Of a stretch of DNA of 64,000 nt, positions 13,301 through 24,300 are shown one piece after another. This stretch comes from Macrobrachium rosenbergii (taxonomy: Eukaryota; Arthropoda; Malacostraca; Decapoda; Palaemonidae). The stretch covers positions 30,520,644 through 30,584,643 of the forward strand of contig NC_089761.1 in assembly GCF_040412425.1 (NCBI RefSeq), given 5' to 3'. Position numbers and translations under genes: made by a program. Position 1 is the first letter of the stretch. Each line of letters opens with the position of its first letter. Below the pieces are notes generated by a model. It did not search any database, had not been told where the DNA came from, and was given only the letters and a program-made list of their open reading frames with translations.

Positions 13301-15521
13301 CATTCTTAAATTAAACATGTATGTGTGCTGAATTTTTTTTAAGCAGCCTTATTGTTCTTGTTGCATCCTTTAAATTCATGCATATTTTCCTTGCCTGCAT
13401 ACTGTAAATTCATTTTTATTTTTGTTGTTGACAATATACTAATATGTTGCAAAATTATCACTGTTTGTGGAATACTAATCAGACATTTTTTGTGTAATTA
13501 TTGGATGATGTTTTTAGTAGGGTTTCTGTGTTATGTAATTGGTTACACATTTATCACCAATTTTGCATTCATAATGTTGATGGAAGTTTTTGTGTGTTGA
13601 GAAATTGCAGGCTCCTCAAGCAACATATAGCTTCAGATTGCATGACACCAACCTTTGTGTTGCTTAATTCAGAATTTTTTGTTCATTTTATTTTTCCCAA
13701 GATTTTTTGTTTTCTAGTATATTAGTACTTAAATATTAGTGTGGGTTTCCATGCAAGACAGCAGTTATTACTTTAAGCATTGCTCATTACAAGTATTGGG
13801 AACTGCCTTTAGGTTTTTAATCTGAGCTTCTCTTGGAAAGTTTTGCCGCAAATCAACACATATCTCACTTCTGTGAAGTAAAATAGCACTGTGACACTTC
13901 CATTAACACATTGACAACTTGTTTGGATACCTGAGTAGACAGAGAAGGCTGAACAACTGCAATGCTCCTCCCCAAGTAACTACACAGTGTAAGATAATAT
14001 ATAGTATACGATTTAAAAGAATTTGTTAGGTTCTCTGAAAACAAACACATTTCTATGAGTACCCTCCTCCCAACCTGTCATTGTTCATACCTTGCTATTA
14101 TGACTTCAGTTCTGTGGTGCCGTGAATGATTTTATAAACCGTAGATGGGGCTTTATATTTTTTATTATCATTTTTTATTGAAGCGATTAATTGGACAGTT
14201 AACTGCATTTATGTGGCTCAAAGTGTAAGTAAAATTATTTTGTTTATAGAATGTGGAGAAATTAATTTGCCTGTTTTGGCTCAAAGTAGAATAAAATAAT
14301 TTTGTTTACAAAACATGAAGAAGCAATTTACCTGTTGTATTTTTACCAAACTATTAGTAGTTATGGACAATACTTACAGTACTTATTTTTCATTTCAGCA
14401 AAGTAGAGAATGCATTTTATAGCAGTAGGTTGCGAGTGAATGAGAACAAGATCCTGAAGAAAAGCAAACAGGTTAGTGTACTCTATGTCAGTGTTGTCTT
14501 ATAGTGCCCAATCTAGATCTTTATCAGTTGTTCTGAAACATTAAAACACTTTCTTTTTATTTAACCATATTTATTATGTAAGTAGTACGGTAGCGCTAAA
14601 CATTTGAAAAAGCTTAATAATGTAGAATCTCCCCCTCAAAGTTTTAATTTAGTCAAGAATGTAATGTTTTAGATAGTAAGTTTTTTTTGTCAGATAGCAG
14701 AGTGTATGCAAAGGCTTTTACAGAAACTTACTGAAAGGTCTAGAAATAAGTGATTGGGCTTAAGAATCTGGAACCTTATGAATCATTGTAGTGTATTTTG
14801 ATGACCAAATTGAAATAATTGTATCTGCAAAGAAAGTCTGACTGGAGTTCATGTCTCCTCTTAATCTGTAATATTACTAGGGTTTTGACATTGGGGAAGG
14901 TATGCTCTCTGAGTGCCTTCTCTGCTTTTTCCTTTTGGTGGCTTCCTGCCCTGCTGTTCAACAGCTGTACTTGTCTCCAGTATTTTACTTCTCATTTAAT
15001 AAATAAATTGTTTTGGGTGGGGATCATGAGAATCAAGAAACATGACATTGGTCTTGTCAAACTACGTAATATGAATAATAATAATAATACAGTAATAATA
15101 AATCTTTGCCTCTTAAAATAATATTTTGTATTTTTATGGAAATCTGACTTAGCTGTTCAGTAACAGCGTCTTAAATTGTAAAATTTGGGTTTGGGGTCCA
15201 TTTCTTTTCGTGTTCCAGTGCCTTTCTTTTTCGAGTACTGACAATTACTCTGACTTACAAATCGGTGATTGCATCGTTACTTGAGCTTCTGTGTTGGTAA
15301 GACTAATGGTCTGCATTTCTTTGCAGCTGGAGGAAGGCGATGAAATAGACCTTATCAAAGGAGTTTCAAAGAACAATCCAGAAATGATCAATGTTGCTCG
15401 TTTAGTTATCTTAAGGGTGGGTGAATATAATGAGGAAACAGACAAACTAACTGTAATGCTTCGAAGATATCAAAATTTACTTATAAGAAAATATGAGGAT
15501 TATAAAATTGGTGAAGAATAA
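10341..15521 (+). CDS. MTRES1: MTRES1-like mitochondrial S4 RNA-binding protein, 4 exons
   Basis: Coding exons are 10341-10637, 12425-12567, 14399-14471 and 15327-15521 (TAA). All junctions are GT/AG and phases agree (0, 2, 0), giving 235 aa against about 240 in human. Residues 1-99 are rich in Arg and hydroxylated residues with almost no acidic residues until the end, as expected of a mitochondrial presequence. The basic end (RGKKSRGRTKRGKEEV) is followed by nine Asp at 102-110. From about residue 133 comes the S4-like RNA-binding fold: VDSVLKSGLNMSRNKVENAF, then SSRLRVNENKILKKSK and LEEGDEIDL. This tracks the human family signature of a lysine-flanked 'GLxxxRNKVExAFY' helix and a final 'VxLRRxxxL' strand (TVMLRRYQNL). 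The family binds mitochondrial RNA, supports mitochondrial transcription under stress and acts with a release-factor-like protein in mitoribosome rescue. Intron 2 carries a MITE. AATAAA near 15816 may be the poly(A) signal. The N-terminal exon is the least certain part. Confidence 0.86.
10815..10960. repeat. Dispersed repeat, copy A (second copy at 55612-55735)
   Basis: Contains 'CTTGGGGATGAA', then 'ATAAACA[AG]AAGACGGTAAAT', then A-rich text with repeated 'AACAAAA' and finally 'GACAACT/GCGACTAAC'. The same order occurs at 55612-55735. Two diverged copies about 45 kb apart indicate a dispersed repeat family. No coding capacity is visible. Confidence 0.6.
12690..13027. mobile_element. TA-flanked MITE, 338 bp (second copy at 34294-34657)
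   Basis: The element begins CAGTCGACCCCCG and ends CGGGGGTCCACTG, an imperfect terminal inverted repeat. TA lies directly outside both ends, the target duplication typical of Tc1/mariner-type elements. The interior is AT-rich with 'CTAAAAATCCCTCTAAAAA' and 'ATGTATTTAGT' segments and no open frame. It sits in intron 2 of the MTRES1-like gene. A related copy lies in the FET gene. Confidence 0.8.
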
Positions 15522-16785
15522 ACACATGCGGCAGCCTCACAATTCTATAGAAATAATTGACAGTCAGAGGTATACTTTTTTTTTTTTGTGAGTGATTTTT
15601 TGGCTGAATTATGCATTTCATTTGAGGATAAAGATTTACTGGATTTTCTCAGTAACAGCGTGACAATAATCTTATAGATATCTTGGTCTTTGTTCCTTAG
15701 ACCAATACAGTATGTTATTTTGACATCTTAATTTATATGCAGCAGCTATTGGCATTTTATTTAAAAGATTAAGTGCCTTTTCAGTGTTGACGGTGTTGCA
15801 TTGTAAATATTGGTAATAAAAGATACAGCAACACTGTATTTTTTTTTTTCCCCCATAATTAAAAATCAATTTTTGCTGATATTTTCTAAAAGTTTTCACC
15901 CTGGGTTGAAAGCCTATTTCTTGAAGACAAAGGAAAGGAAGGTGGTCGCTATTGGCTGGGCATTATTGAGAATAACCCTTGTTTATTAAAAGTATTTTAT
16001 TGAATAACCTTGTGCACATAGTCATGTAATGTATAGTGCCACACATAAGGATATTTCAAATTCTTAACAAGGAAAACCTTGAGTCAAAACACCCAGGTTC
16101 AAATATTGTTTGGATCCCCACTCTCCTGGTATTTTACCTGTAAATGTTGATATCAGGTTTCCCAGAATTATGACAAAAGTAAAACTGAAGAGTTGCAATG
16201 GGTGGGATAGACTTGCCTATCGCATTCGGATTCCAATTCCCAATCAAAAAAGGCATAATAAACCAAAGAACAGGATGTTCAATTATATTATTAATCATTT
16301 TGATTTTTCTTCCGTTGGATTGCATATACAATATTAATGAGTGCAATTTAGAATATTACAGCAGTCTCAACACATGGAAAATAAATACTGTAAAACAAGT
16401 ACTAACTGAACAAGATAAAGATAAAACAACCAACAAAAGAATGCACATTTAAGTAATGAACATTAACCACAGAAATGACTGTAACTAATATTACACAATA
16501 GAATTCAGAGTGAACAGAAACATTAAAGTGGAAAAGAGTGATAAATTACAGAAGAATTCAAAACATAGATTTTATGAGTTTGATAATTAAGATGCATCAA
16601 TGTGCAATGCATGAAAATTAAAATACTGTAGGCTACAATATATAAACAAATGATTGACCAAAGTCAACGTAAAAGCTATTTCAAGGTACCAGAACAGAGA
16701 AACTGATTTAAAATTGAAGCATAGATATATGAGAACCCAAAATCATATAAAAACAACACACTCAGACTTATATCACATTATCCAA
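15522..16785. other. MTRES1 3' UTR and intergenic spacer
   Basis: The first about 300 bases are probably 3' untranslated sequence, with an AATAAA at about 15816. After that I see AT-rich spacer with short frames on both strands at 16110-16450. These lack homology that I can recognise. Confidence 0.45.
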
Positions 16786-17030
16786 ATAGGTTTGGGCCTT
16801 CCAGCTCTTGTGGTGTCTACAGGAGCCCCATTAGCAGCACTATTCTCCTAGGGGCTGTGCAAGAGACATTTCCAAGCCATCTCCGTCTCTGTTCCATCTT
16901 TACATCATCTACGTAGGGAAATTTTGCAATTTCCTGTATGGTATGTTTCTAACTCTATCGTGTCATCTGACTCTTAATATTACTCTAAAGGTTATTTTCA
17001 AATTGATGAAATCTTTTAGATGAAATTTCA
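16786..17030 (-). mobile_element. RTE-like LINE fragment, C-terminal end of reverse transcriptase ORF
   Basis: On the minus strand the translation gives QEIAKFPYVDDVKMEQRRRW followed by LGN, then TAPRRIV. This matches the conserved end of RTE/CR1-type polyproteins (pattern REI..VPYVD.V....RWRWLGH...PPRRIV). A preceding 'FEN' start matches the 'FENKALRRILG' block, but stops interrupt it. The fragment is non-functional. Assignment rests on remembered motif order. Confidence 0.65.
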
Positions 17031-17311
17031 TTATCGTGTAAAGTCCCCGTTAAGCGGGTTTTCTGTGGTGGTGACCCGTTTTCTTTGCCTCTCCTAGGTT
17101 CGCCGCTGCTAGAATAACGGGTCACGCAGATTCAGCCATACCCAATCATTTAAATTGTTTTATGTAAATATTTACCTGCCACCAACTTGTATGTTATGTG
17201 TTTCTTTTTCTCAGATAGCAGAATGTATTAAACTCCTCTATTGTCCATTTGTGTAGCTCAAAGTGTGTTATTGACCTCAGGTCACCCTAGTTTTCATTGT
17301 ATTCCTCGGCG

Positions 17312-17336
17312 TGACGTCAGTCCGCCGCTATATAGA
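17312..17336 (+). promoter_or_regulatory. Perfect CRE palindrome next to a TATA box
   Basis: TGACGTCA at 17312-17319 is a full cAMP-response/ATF palindrome. Nine bases further on is CTATATAG (TATATA at 17329-17334), in a locally GC-richer setting. No coding frame explains this pairing. It lies about 730 bp before the first candidate start exon of the CEP85-like gene. It could be a core promoter, although a transposon-borne promoter is possible. Confidence 0.4.
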
Positions 17337-17999
17337 CGGCCTGTGTCCTCAATGAAGTAGCAGTAACCTTATCCTGCTCGTTTCTTTCGCACCTCTTAAA
17401 ATCGTGCCATGATTCATGTTTGTGTAGTTAAACAGATCGTAATATAATCTTATGTCCATATGCTATCCCAGACTACAGTATTTAATTTCCAAATATTATT
17501 CAGTCTACCCGTTGTTTGATTCTTTTTAGTCTCGTTTAATTCCAACTCGCGAGAGCTTGTACAGTACTAGGGATCTTAATATTTGAGAGATTCAGCCTCG
17601 TCATCATGCTAAAATGCATTCTAAGATAAGGAATTAAAAAAAAAGATAAACCAGTATTTAATCTGAAGGATTAAAATTAAGCAATAAACAATACATTCAA
17701 TCTATTCCCTCTGCGACCGAGGGTACTTAACAAGAGTTACCAACTTTAAACGTGCACTCGGTTCTCATTCCGTTGAGAGGCAGTAATAGTGGGTACTCAA
17801 ACTTGCTGTCCATAATAATTGATATTAAGTGTACTTTACTGAGAAAAAATACTGAAATCATTATGTAGTAAAGCTGTACGAAACGATTTTGAAGCTAAGA
17901 TCCTTCTCTTGCATGGTTTACGTCACCAGCTGATCTTACGACCTTTTATTTTCAAGAAGAAGAATGCGCCAACTTTATTTTGGAGTTGCTTTTAAACTG

Positions 18000-18067
18000 A
18001 CGTTCGAAGTGGCACTTGTCCAATCGCGTGACTATTTCCTGCGTGATGTCCCGACCTCACGAACATG
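18000..18067 (+). other. Candidate leader/start exon ending ATG|GTAAGT
   Basis: The sequence reaches ATG at 18065-18067, immediately followed by the consensus donor GTAAGTTG. Joined straight to the exon at 18431 it gives Met-Lys-Val-Glu, the same protein start as the downstream candidate ATG at 18350. The 5' limit of this exon cannot be seen, and 18000 is only a working boundary. Confidence 0.4.
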
Positions 18068-18349
18068 GTAAGTTGAGCATTTTCTGGAGTTTTTAAGCAT
18101 AAATGCCAGAACTGAGCGCTAGGTTAAGCTGATTGACGTAGGCCTCTGCAGGTTTAATGACAATCCATAATATCTAGCCTTGTCTCCCTTGATACTTTAC
18201 GGCAGGACCGAATTAATTAAGAAAAAGCTCGTGGTCGAGAGACGACGATGATAGCTTTTTATCCATAAGTGAAGAGGTATTAATAAGTATTATTTTACCA
18301 TAAATCAAATTGATAATGCAGTAGATATTTTGCAGCAAGACCTGAAAAG

Positions 18350-21300
18350 ATGGTAAGTTTTCATGGGAGGGTAAACATGTAGGCTACAGTTGTATAATTT
18401 TTTTTGGTATTTTCCCTTTAACCTTCGCAGAAAGTGGAAGCTAAACCTGTGGGACAGTTAAATGCAAATTTAATAGGTAATATAGTTTAATTTTAGTTTT
18501 TTGTGTGGTTTTACAAATGTGACATTTGCATCTGTTGGAAATGGTATGTTAACCCATTACAATTCTCCTCAAATCTAACAATATTGGGGGGGACCACGGG
18601 GGGAAAAACCAATTTTTGGGGCATGGGGAAAATGAAAATGGCCGTATACAGTTACAGCTTACATCCTAATCCAACCTTCTATAACCAGTCTAGGGTTTGC
18701 CACGGTTTTGGATCCCCTAGCCCTCCCAACCTAACCTGACCCAGAGCACCGTAAATTAGGCTCTAGAGTAAAATGTATGGATGCATATTAGCCTAACCTT
18801 CCCTAACGTAACTTAAAATGTCATGTCTCACCAGATTAGGACTTCACCCTGCCTAAATTCCCTCATCTGACATGACGTATGTGGGCATCAGTTTTGAAGA
18901 AACAATATATGCTTACATATTTTGCTCATTTGTAACCTTTTATTTGTTAGTATCCCAAGAGCAGCCTCTGCCCTACCCCCACTAAAACGATCCTAAGGCC
19001 CATGTCCCTGGTTACCCACTGTGGTCCCCAGTTGAAATAAATGTTAAATTTTTCAAAATCATAACCCATGCGTTAATTACGATGTGGAAATGAAATGCAA
19101 ACTGCTTTTGCAATTTTAATCATTAGGCTACTGCATACATAAAATAGTTTATTATAACACTCAAATATTTATTAATTCACGTTGTCATGGGGTTGTAGAC
19201 TATTACTGTACAAATGTAACCTTATCAAGGCACCATCAGTAAACAAATATGTTTAATTTATACTTTTAACCTTCCTTAGTCAACATATTTCATGTTGTCC
19301 TAAGAAACCATATTTCACATGTGATGTGGACATTAAAAGAAGTGTAGTCGTAAGCCATTGTGTCATTTTATATATGGCAACTTTCATTAACTGAATGGCT
19401 TATTATTGAAATTGTAATTTGGGGTTTTTTGTATTTTTACAGGCGGATGGAGGACGCCAAGACATCGTGATAAGCGGCTTGTTATCCACAGCCAGGAAGC
19501 TGAGGAACCTGTGGATCAGGAGGGTAAAGTGATGCTTCCAGCTGCTGTAGTTCACCCATTCACTGAAGGGTAAGTTGCCAAGTGTTCAGTGTCAATGAAA
19601 AGTATGGTAACTGCTGAAAAATTAAGCTTCTGGGCACTGGGTAGTAAATTAGCATTGTAACTTGTATTGTTTAGTTATCTGGGCTGCTAAATGCTTTGTG
19701 TGGTGGTGGTTCAACAATTTCCACTGCTCCTGCTGTTTCCACAAGGGTGGATGAAGTTTTTGAAAATGTAGGTATGCGTGCTAAGCAACTGTAAGATTGC
19801 TTTGAAAATGAGTGTTCAAGGTTAGAGAGAAAACTACCTTAGTCACTGAAAGTTGAATTTGGTTGTGCTGTTGAGCATGCTTCAGAAAAGAAAGATATAA
19901 GAGATGTAGAGAATTTTATTGTATGGTTTGAAAACAGACTTGAGACGAATTAAACTTTTACATTCTTCTTATGGCAGGGATAGATGTAGCCATCACATAT
20001 TAGAAATAATGTATTCATTAGTGTTGACTGCGTGAAAAATTATCTTGAAAAGTCAAGGAAGCTTAGGCCCAGGTACTTCATAAATATAAAGCAGTTTAAA
20101 TACAACCTTGAGTCAGATTTTTAGATTCGTAGGCTGCCCGAAGTATCAGTTGATTAAGAGAAGAAGATTAGAGCAAAACAAAAATGAATTTTTTATGGTA
20201 TCATACTTATCTTAGTCTTTGATTTCAGAGATGGCCCTGCTAATCCTGTGAGCTCTCATTTGCTTCGTAGACATCAGATTAATTACCAGAATATGCCTTC
20301 ACCCTATCTCCTTAGTGCAGAGGTATATTTTACATAAAGACTCTAAGTATTACAGCTCTCATTTATTTGAAATTTAATCCCTCTTTATATCGTAAAGTTT
20401 CCAGATGTATAACTTTAAACTCTCATTAGAAGGCTTGTTTAGAATAATGTAGTGATTCAAAGGACTAAAAGCCATGTGTTCATGGGGAAATGCAAGCCAT
20501 TGTTTCAGAAAATACCTTTCTAATTTCAGTAAGCAAACCACCCAAGAGTGTAAATTTTGTTGGTACCCTCACAAACATTAGATGTAGCTAGTAGGTGAGA
20601 ATTTCTATAAAAATAATGATTCAGTTCTATGAAAAGTCATAGATTCTGTAGGCTGCTATATATCATCTGCTGTATTTTTTAAATCAATTACAGTACAGTA
20701 TACTCTATTGAATACTTTTGATAAATTTATCAATAATATTTTGGAAGAATGAACAATCATAGAAAGAATCTTTAAAATGTTGTGTTATGGATGTATGAAA
20801 TGCTACTGGGCTATAGTTTGATTTATTACATAAAAGTACATCATACCAAGATATAAGAATCTCCTTGGCTATATGCTTCAGTATATTGTCAGTGGTACTA
20901 CAGAAAAACATTCTTTTTTATCAGCTTCTTGTTAAGTATATCACTAGTGAGAATATATATGTATTTTGTTTTTTTGTATATTGTTTAATTGTAATTTTCT
21001 TTCCATAGGCAACTACTACTGCCACTCCAGTCCGCACAAAGTCACCCGCAACACCTGTTGTTGGCAATGTTCTTTCAGCTCCAAAAAACCTTTATCATGA
21101 AAGGTTTCAAAGTTATTCACCTAATAGTCAAGAAATTGAGTTACAAACACTACGCCTCCAGGTAAGAGGAAATTCGTACAAGTTGTGCTTCACTTAAATT
21201 GACCCTTTAAATTGATCTGCTAATTAACAGGCGCAAGTACTTATAAGTAAAGAAATTTCAGTTCTCGGCTGACTTTGATATATAATTCTGACAATTGCAT

Positions 21301-24300
21301 ATAAAGTATAATTACTGCAATATTTTAGTTGTTAGTGCACTATGGATATATAAACCATCCATCACTTTTTGTGTATAGCTATATTGTATATACAGTTTAC
21401 TAGGAATAATACAAATGACATTTAAAATTTCCTATTTTTCCAGGAAACCAGGACTGTTTAATGTTTATTATTATTAGCAGTTAGTAGGATTTTTGTCACT
21501 AGCTCAAACACTATTCCTGTATGACAAGCATCTCTTTAGCTTTCCTCTTTTTTTTCAGGTACAAGAAATTCAGAATAAGTTGAATGGAGGCATTTTGTCA
21601 GATCCAGAATATCAACAGCTGCTAAGTGAAAAACAGTCTCTGGAGCAAACTCTTGGGTATGTAGCATCATGGATTTGGAAGCTTTATGTATCATGTATAA
21701 ATATGACATTTGATTTGTAGTGCTCCATTTAAAACTTACCTCCCATGTAATCTTATTTAATTCAGCCATACGTATGGGATATGGTTGTTATTAAGTAGTG
21801 TGAATAGATGCAGCTTCATGTTAATATTGTATTTGGTTATGCCTGTGAATATACAAGTAAATAAATAGAAATATTTGTCATGTAAGATTTAATAATTTCG
21901 TGCAGTTCTCATGATTATGTAATATTGCAGAGCCACAGAACATGAACTGCAAGAACTGAAAATTGTTTTTGCCAATTTAGAAGCAAATGCTACCCAAACA
22001 GAAAAGAAACTTAATCTGAAGGTAATTTGTAAATCTCATCTACAGTCAAGTATTCACCTTGATTACTTTAAGTTACTCTTTAGGCTAATTAATAGGACTG
22101 CTGATAGCAATTGAGATTTTGTTCAGGGTGTCAGTAAAAATGATTATTTAATTTTTTATTGGAATCTTGGAGGATAAAAATAAATTAAAATAATTTCTTA
22201 CACATAAACAAAGTATATTAGAGTACAGCAAGTAATTAAAGAACTTTACCAGCCAATTTAAACAAAAAAATTGTTTGGCATCAGGTTGAGCAAAATCTCT
22301 TCATAAATGCACCACCAAGGTCAGTTTAAAGATATGCTATTTTTATTGATTGCAAATGTAATACAGTACAGTATATATGTTGTTTAGTAAAACCTAGCTA
22401 TGTTGTCCATTATCACAAGATTTTATCATGAAAAAGGATGTTCATGTTACCAATCGTGAAAAAATGAAAAATCCTTAATACTCTTGAAGTTCTTGTTGTA
22501 CTAATGATTTTATGATTCAGCTTAAAGAAGCCAAGGAAAAGCACCAGATCTTGTTAGAGAAATGTAACAAAGCATCAGAAGAACTAAGAACAGTTAAAGA
22601 CTACCTGCAGACCATTCCTACTCAAGCAGAGCATATGCAGCTACAGAAACAACTCTCCAAAAAGTCTTTTGAAATTGCTCAACTTAATGAGAAAGTTAAT
22701 AGCATGGCAAGTAAGTTAGCACGTACTGAACAGTAAGTTTTTTGTGCAAAGAAATTTACACTGAACACTCTTTGCCACACATTCATTTATCTACATTGCA
22801 TGTTTTAGATTCTATGTTAAAGGTCAGCAAGAAACCTGTAATCCAGCACCTTTGGGACCAGATAATGCATTCCCAACTCAAATATTATAGATTAATAAGT
22901 AGGTTGTATTGAATATTATTGCTGCTTCAGCTGCATTTATTTTGTAGAAGACTTTTTCTATTTTCCTTGTGGACTTCTCTTCAGTGGAGGTGCGTACAAC
23001 CTTCGCCTATATTTTGTCATTTCATGGGGAAAAGTCAAAATCTGATTCTGCTTCTTTATATTCTATACAGTTGGTTCTATACAATTGTTGCGCTGACGGC
23101 GTTTCGACAGACTCTTCTGTCATTCTCCAGCGAGCTAGTAGAGGACTGGCAGATTGCATAGTCCTTCTGAATTTATACACGGGCTTCAGCGGGGGTCATG
23201 GATGGCGAATTCTGATTGGTTGCAGTCAGCGAACTTCAAGCCAAATTTCTGGGTGGCTTCGATCCTGACAGATCTTCGCACCTGGGAATGTCATTCATTC
23301 CAGCTGCTCCCATTGGCCTGGCTGCGTGATGTCATGCCGGCTGACATCATCGGGTAGTTTGGCTGCTATTGGGCTGTGATGAATGATGTCACATCTACTC
23401 TTTCTGTCGTGAGTCGGGGGATTGTCTCGAAGGAAAATAGAAAAAGTCTTCTACAAAATAAATGCAGCTGAAGCAGCAATAATATTCAATAGAACCTGTT
23501 TAAAAGAGGGTCTGCTGCCAAATCAGATTAATAAGTAGTAGCTTAATATGACCTTTTCATATCTGCTTATACCCTGACGCTTCTCATTTCTTACCAAATT
23601 GATGCAGTGCACAGCTAACATATATGAAGTTTTATTTGTACAATAAAAATACACTTCTCTGTGAACAGTTATTGTTTCATTAGACTACTTTAAATTATTT
23701 TCATACAGACCACAAGCCATTTTCAGTACTCTTACACTTGTCAGTGCTCTGGTCAAAGATAGCAGACTATAGATTGCTTTTATTTAGAGTTAAGTGTAAA
23801 TAAAAACCTGGGTAAAACATCTCTGGAAGGAAAGCCTTTCTCAAGTGCCAGTAATAATTTTCCTTTTAGATTTTATTATTGGCAGACTTTGCAGAAGTGC
23901 TCTATATCTCAGTGGCATTAACTTCACGTTTCCCCTCCTACTTTGAGCACTTACTAGGGCTGTTACTTCACAACCTCATGAATTATAACTGCCACATTTC
24001 AGTGGATAAGGAAATCCCAGTCTCACCACCTCATATTAGACAAGACTGAGAAACCTGTACTGTGCATGCACAATTTGTCTGAGATATCTGTAATGTGCAT
24101 GCATCATTTGTCTAGATACCTGTACTGTTCATGTACCATTCATATGAGATACCTGTACAGTACTGTTCATGCACCATCAGTATGAAATACTGTACCTGTA
24201 CTGTACTGTGCATCCACCATTTGTCAAGTTGTTATCACTCTGTCTCCTTCATTCCATGAATCATTCAAGCATCTTCATTTTCATTTACTCAGCGTTACCT

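Noticed and set aside
22711..22740. Donor at 22736 for the CEP85-like exon, extending the frame nine codons
   Set aside because: It puts the next exon at 25959 out of frame and into an early stop. The stronger GTAAGT at 22711 keeps frame.
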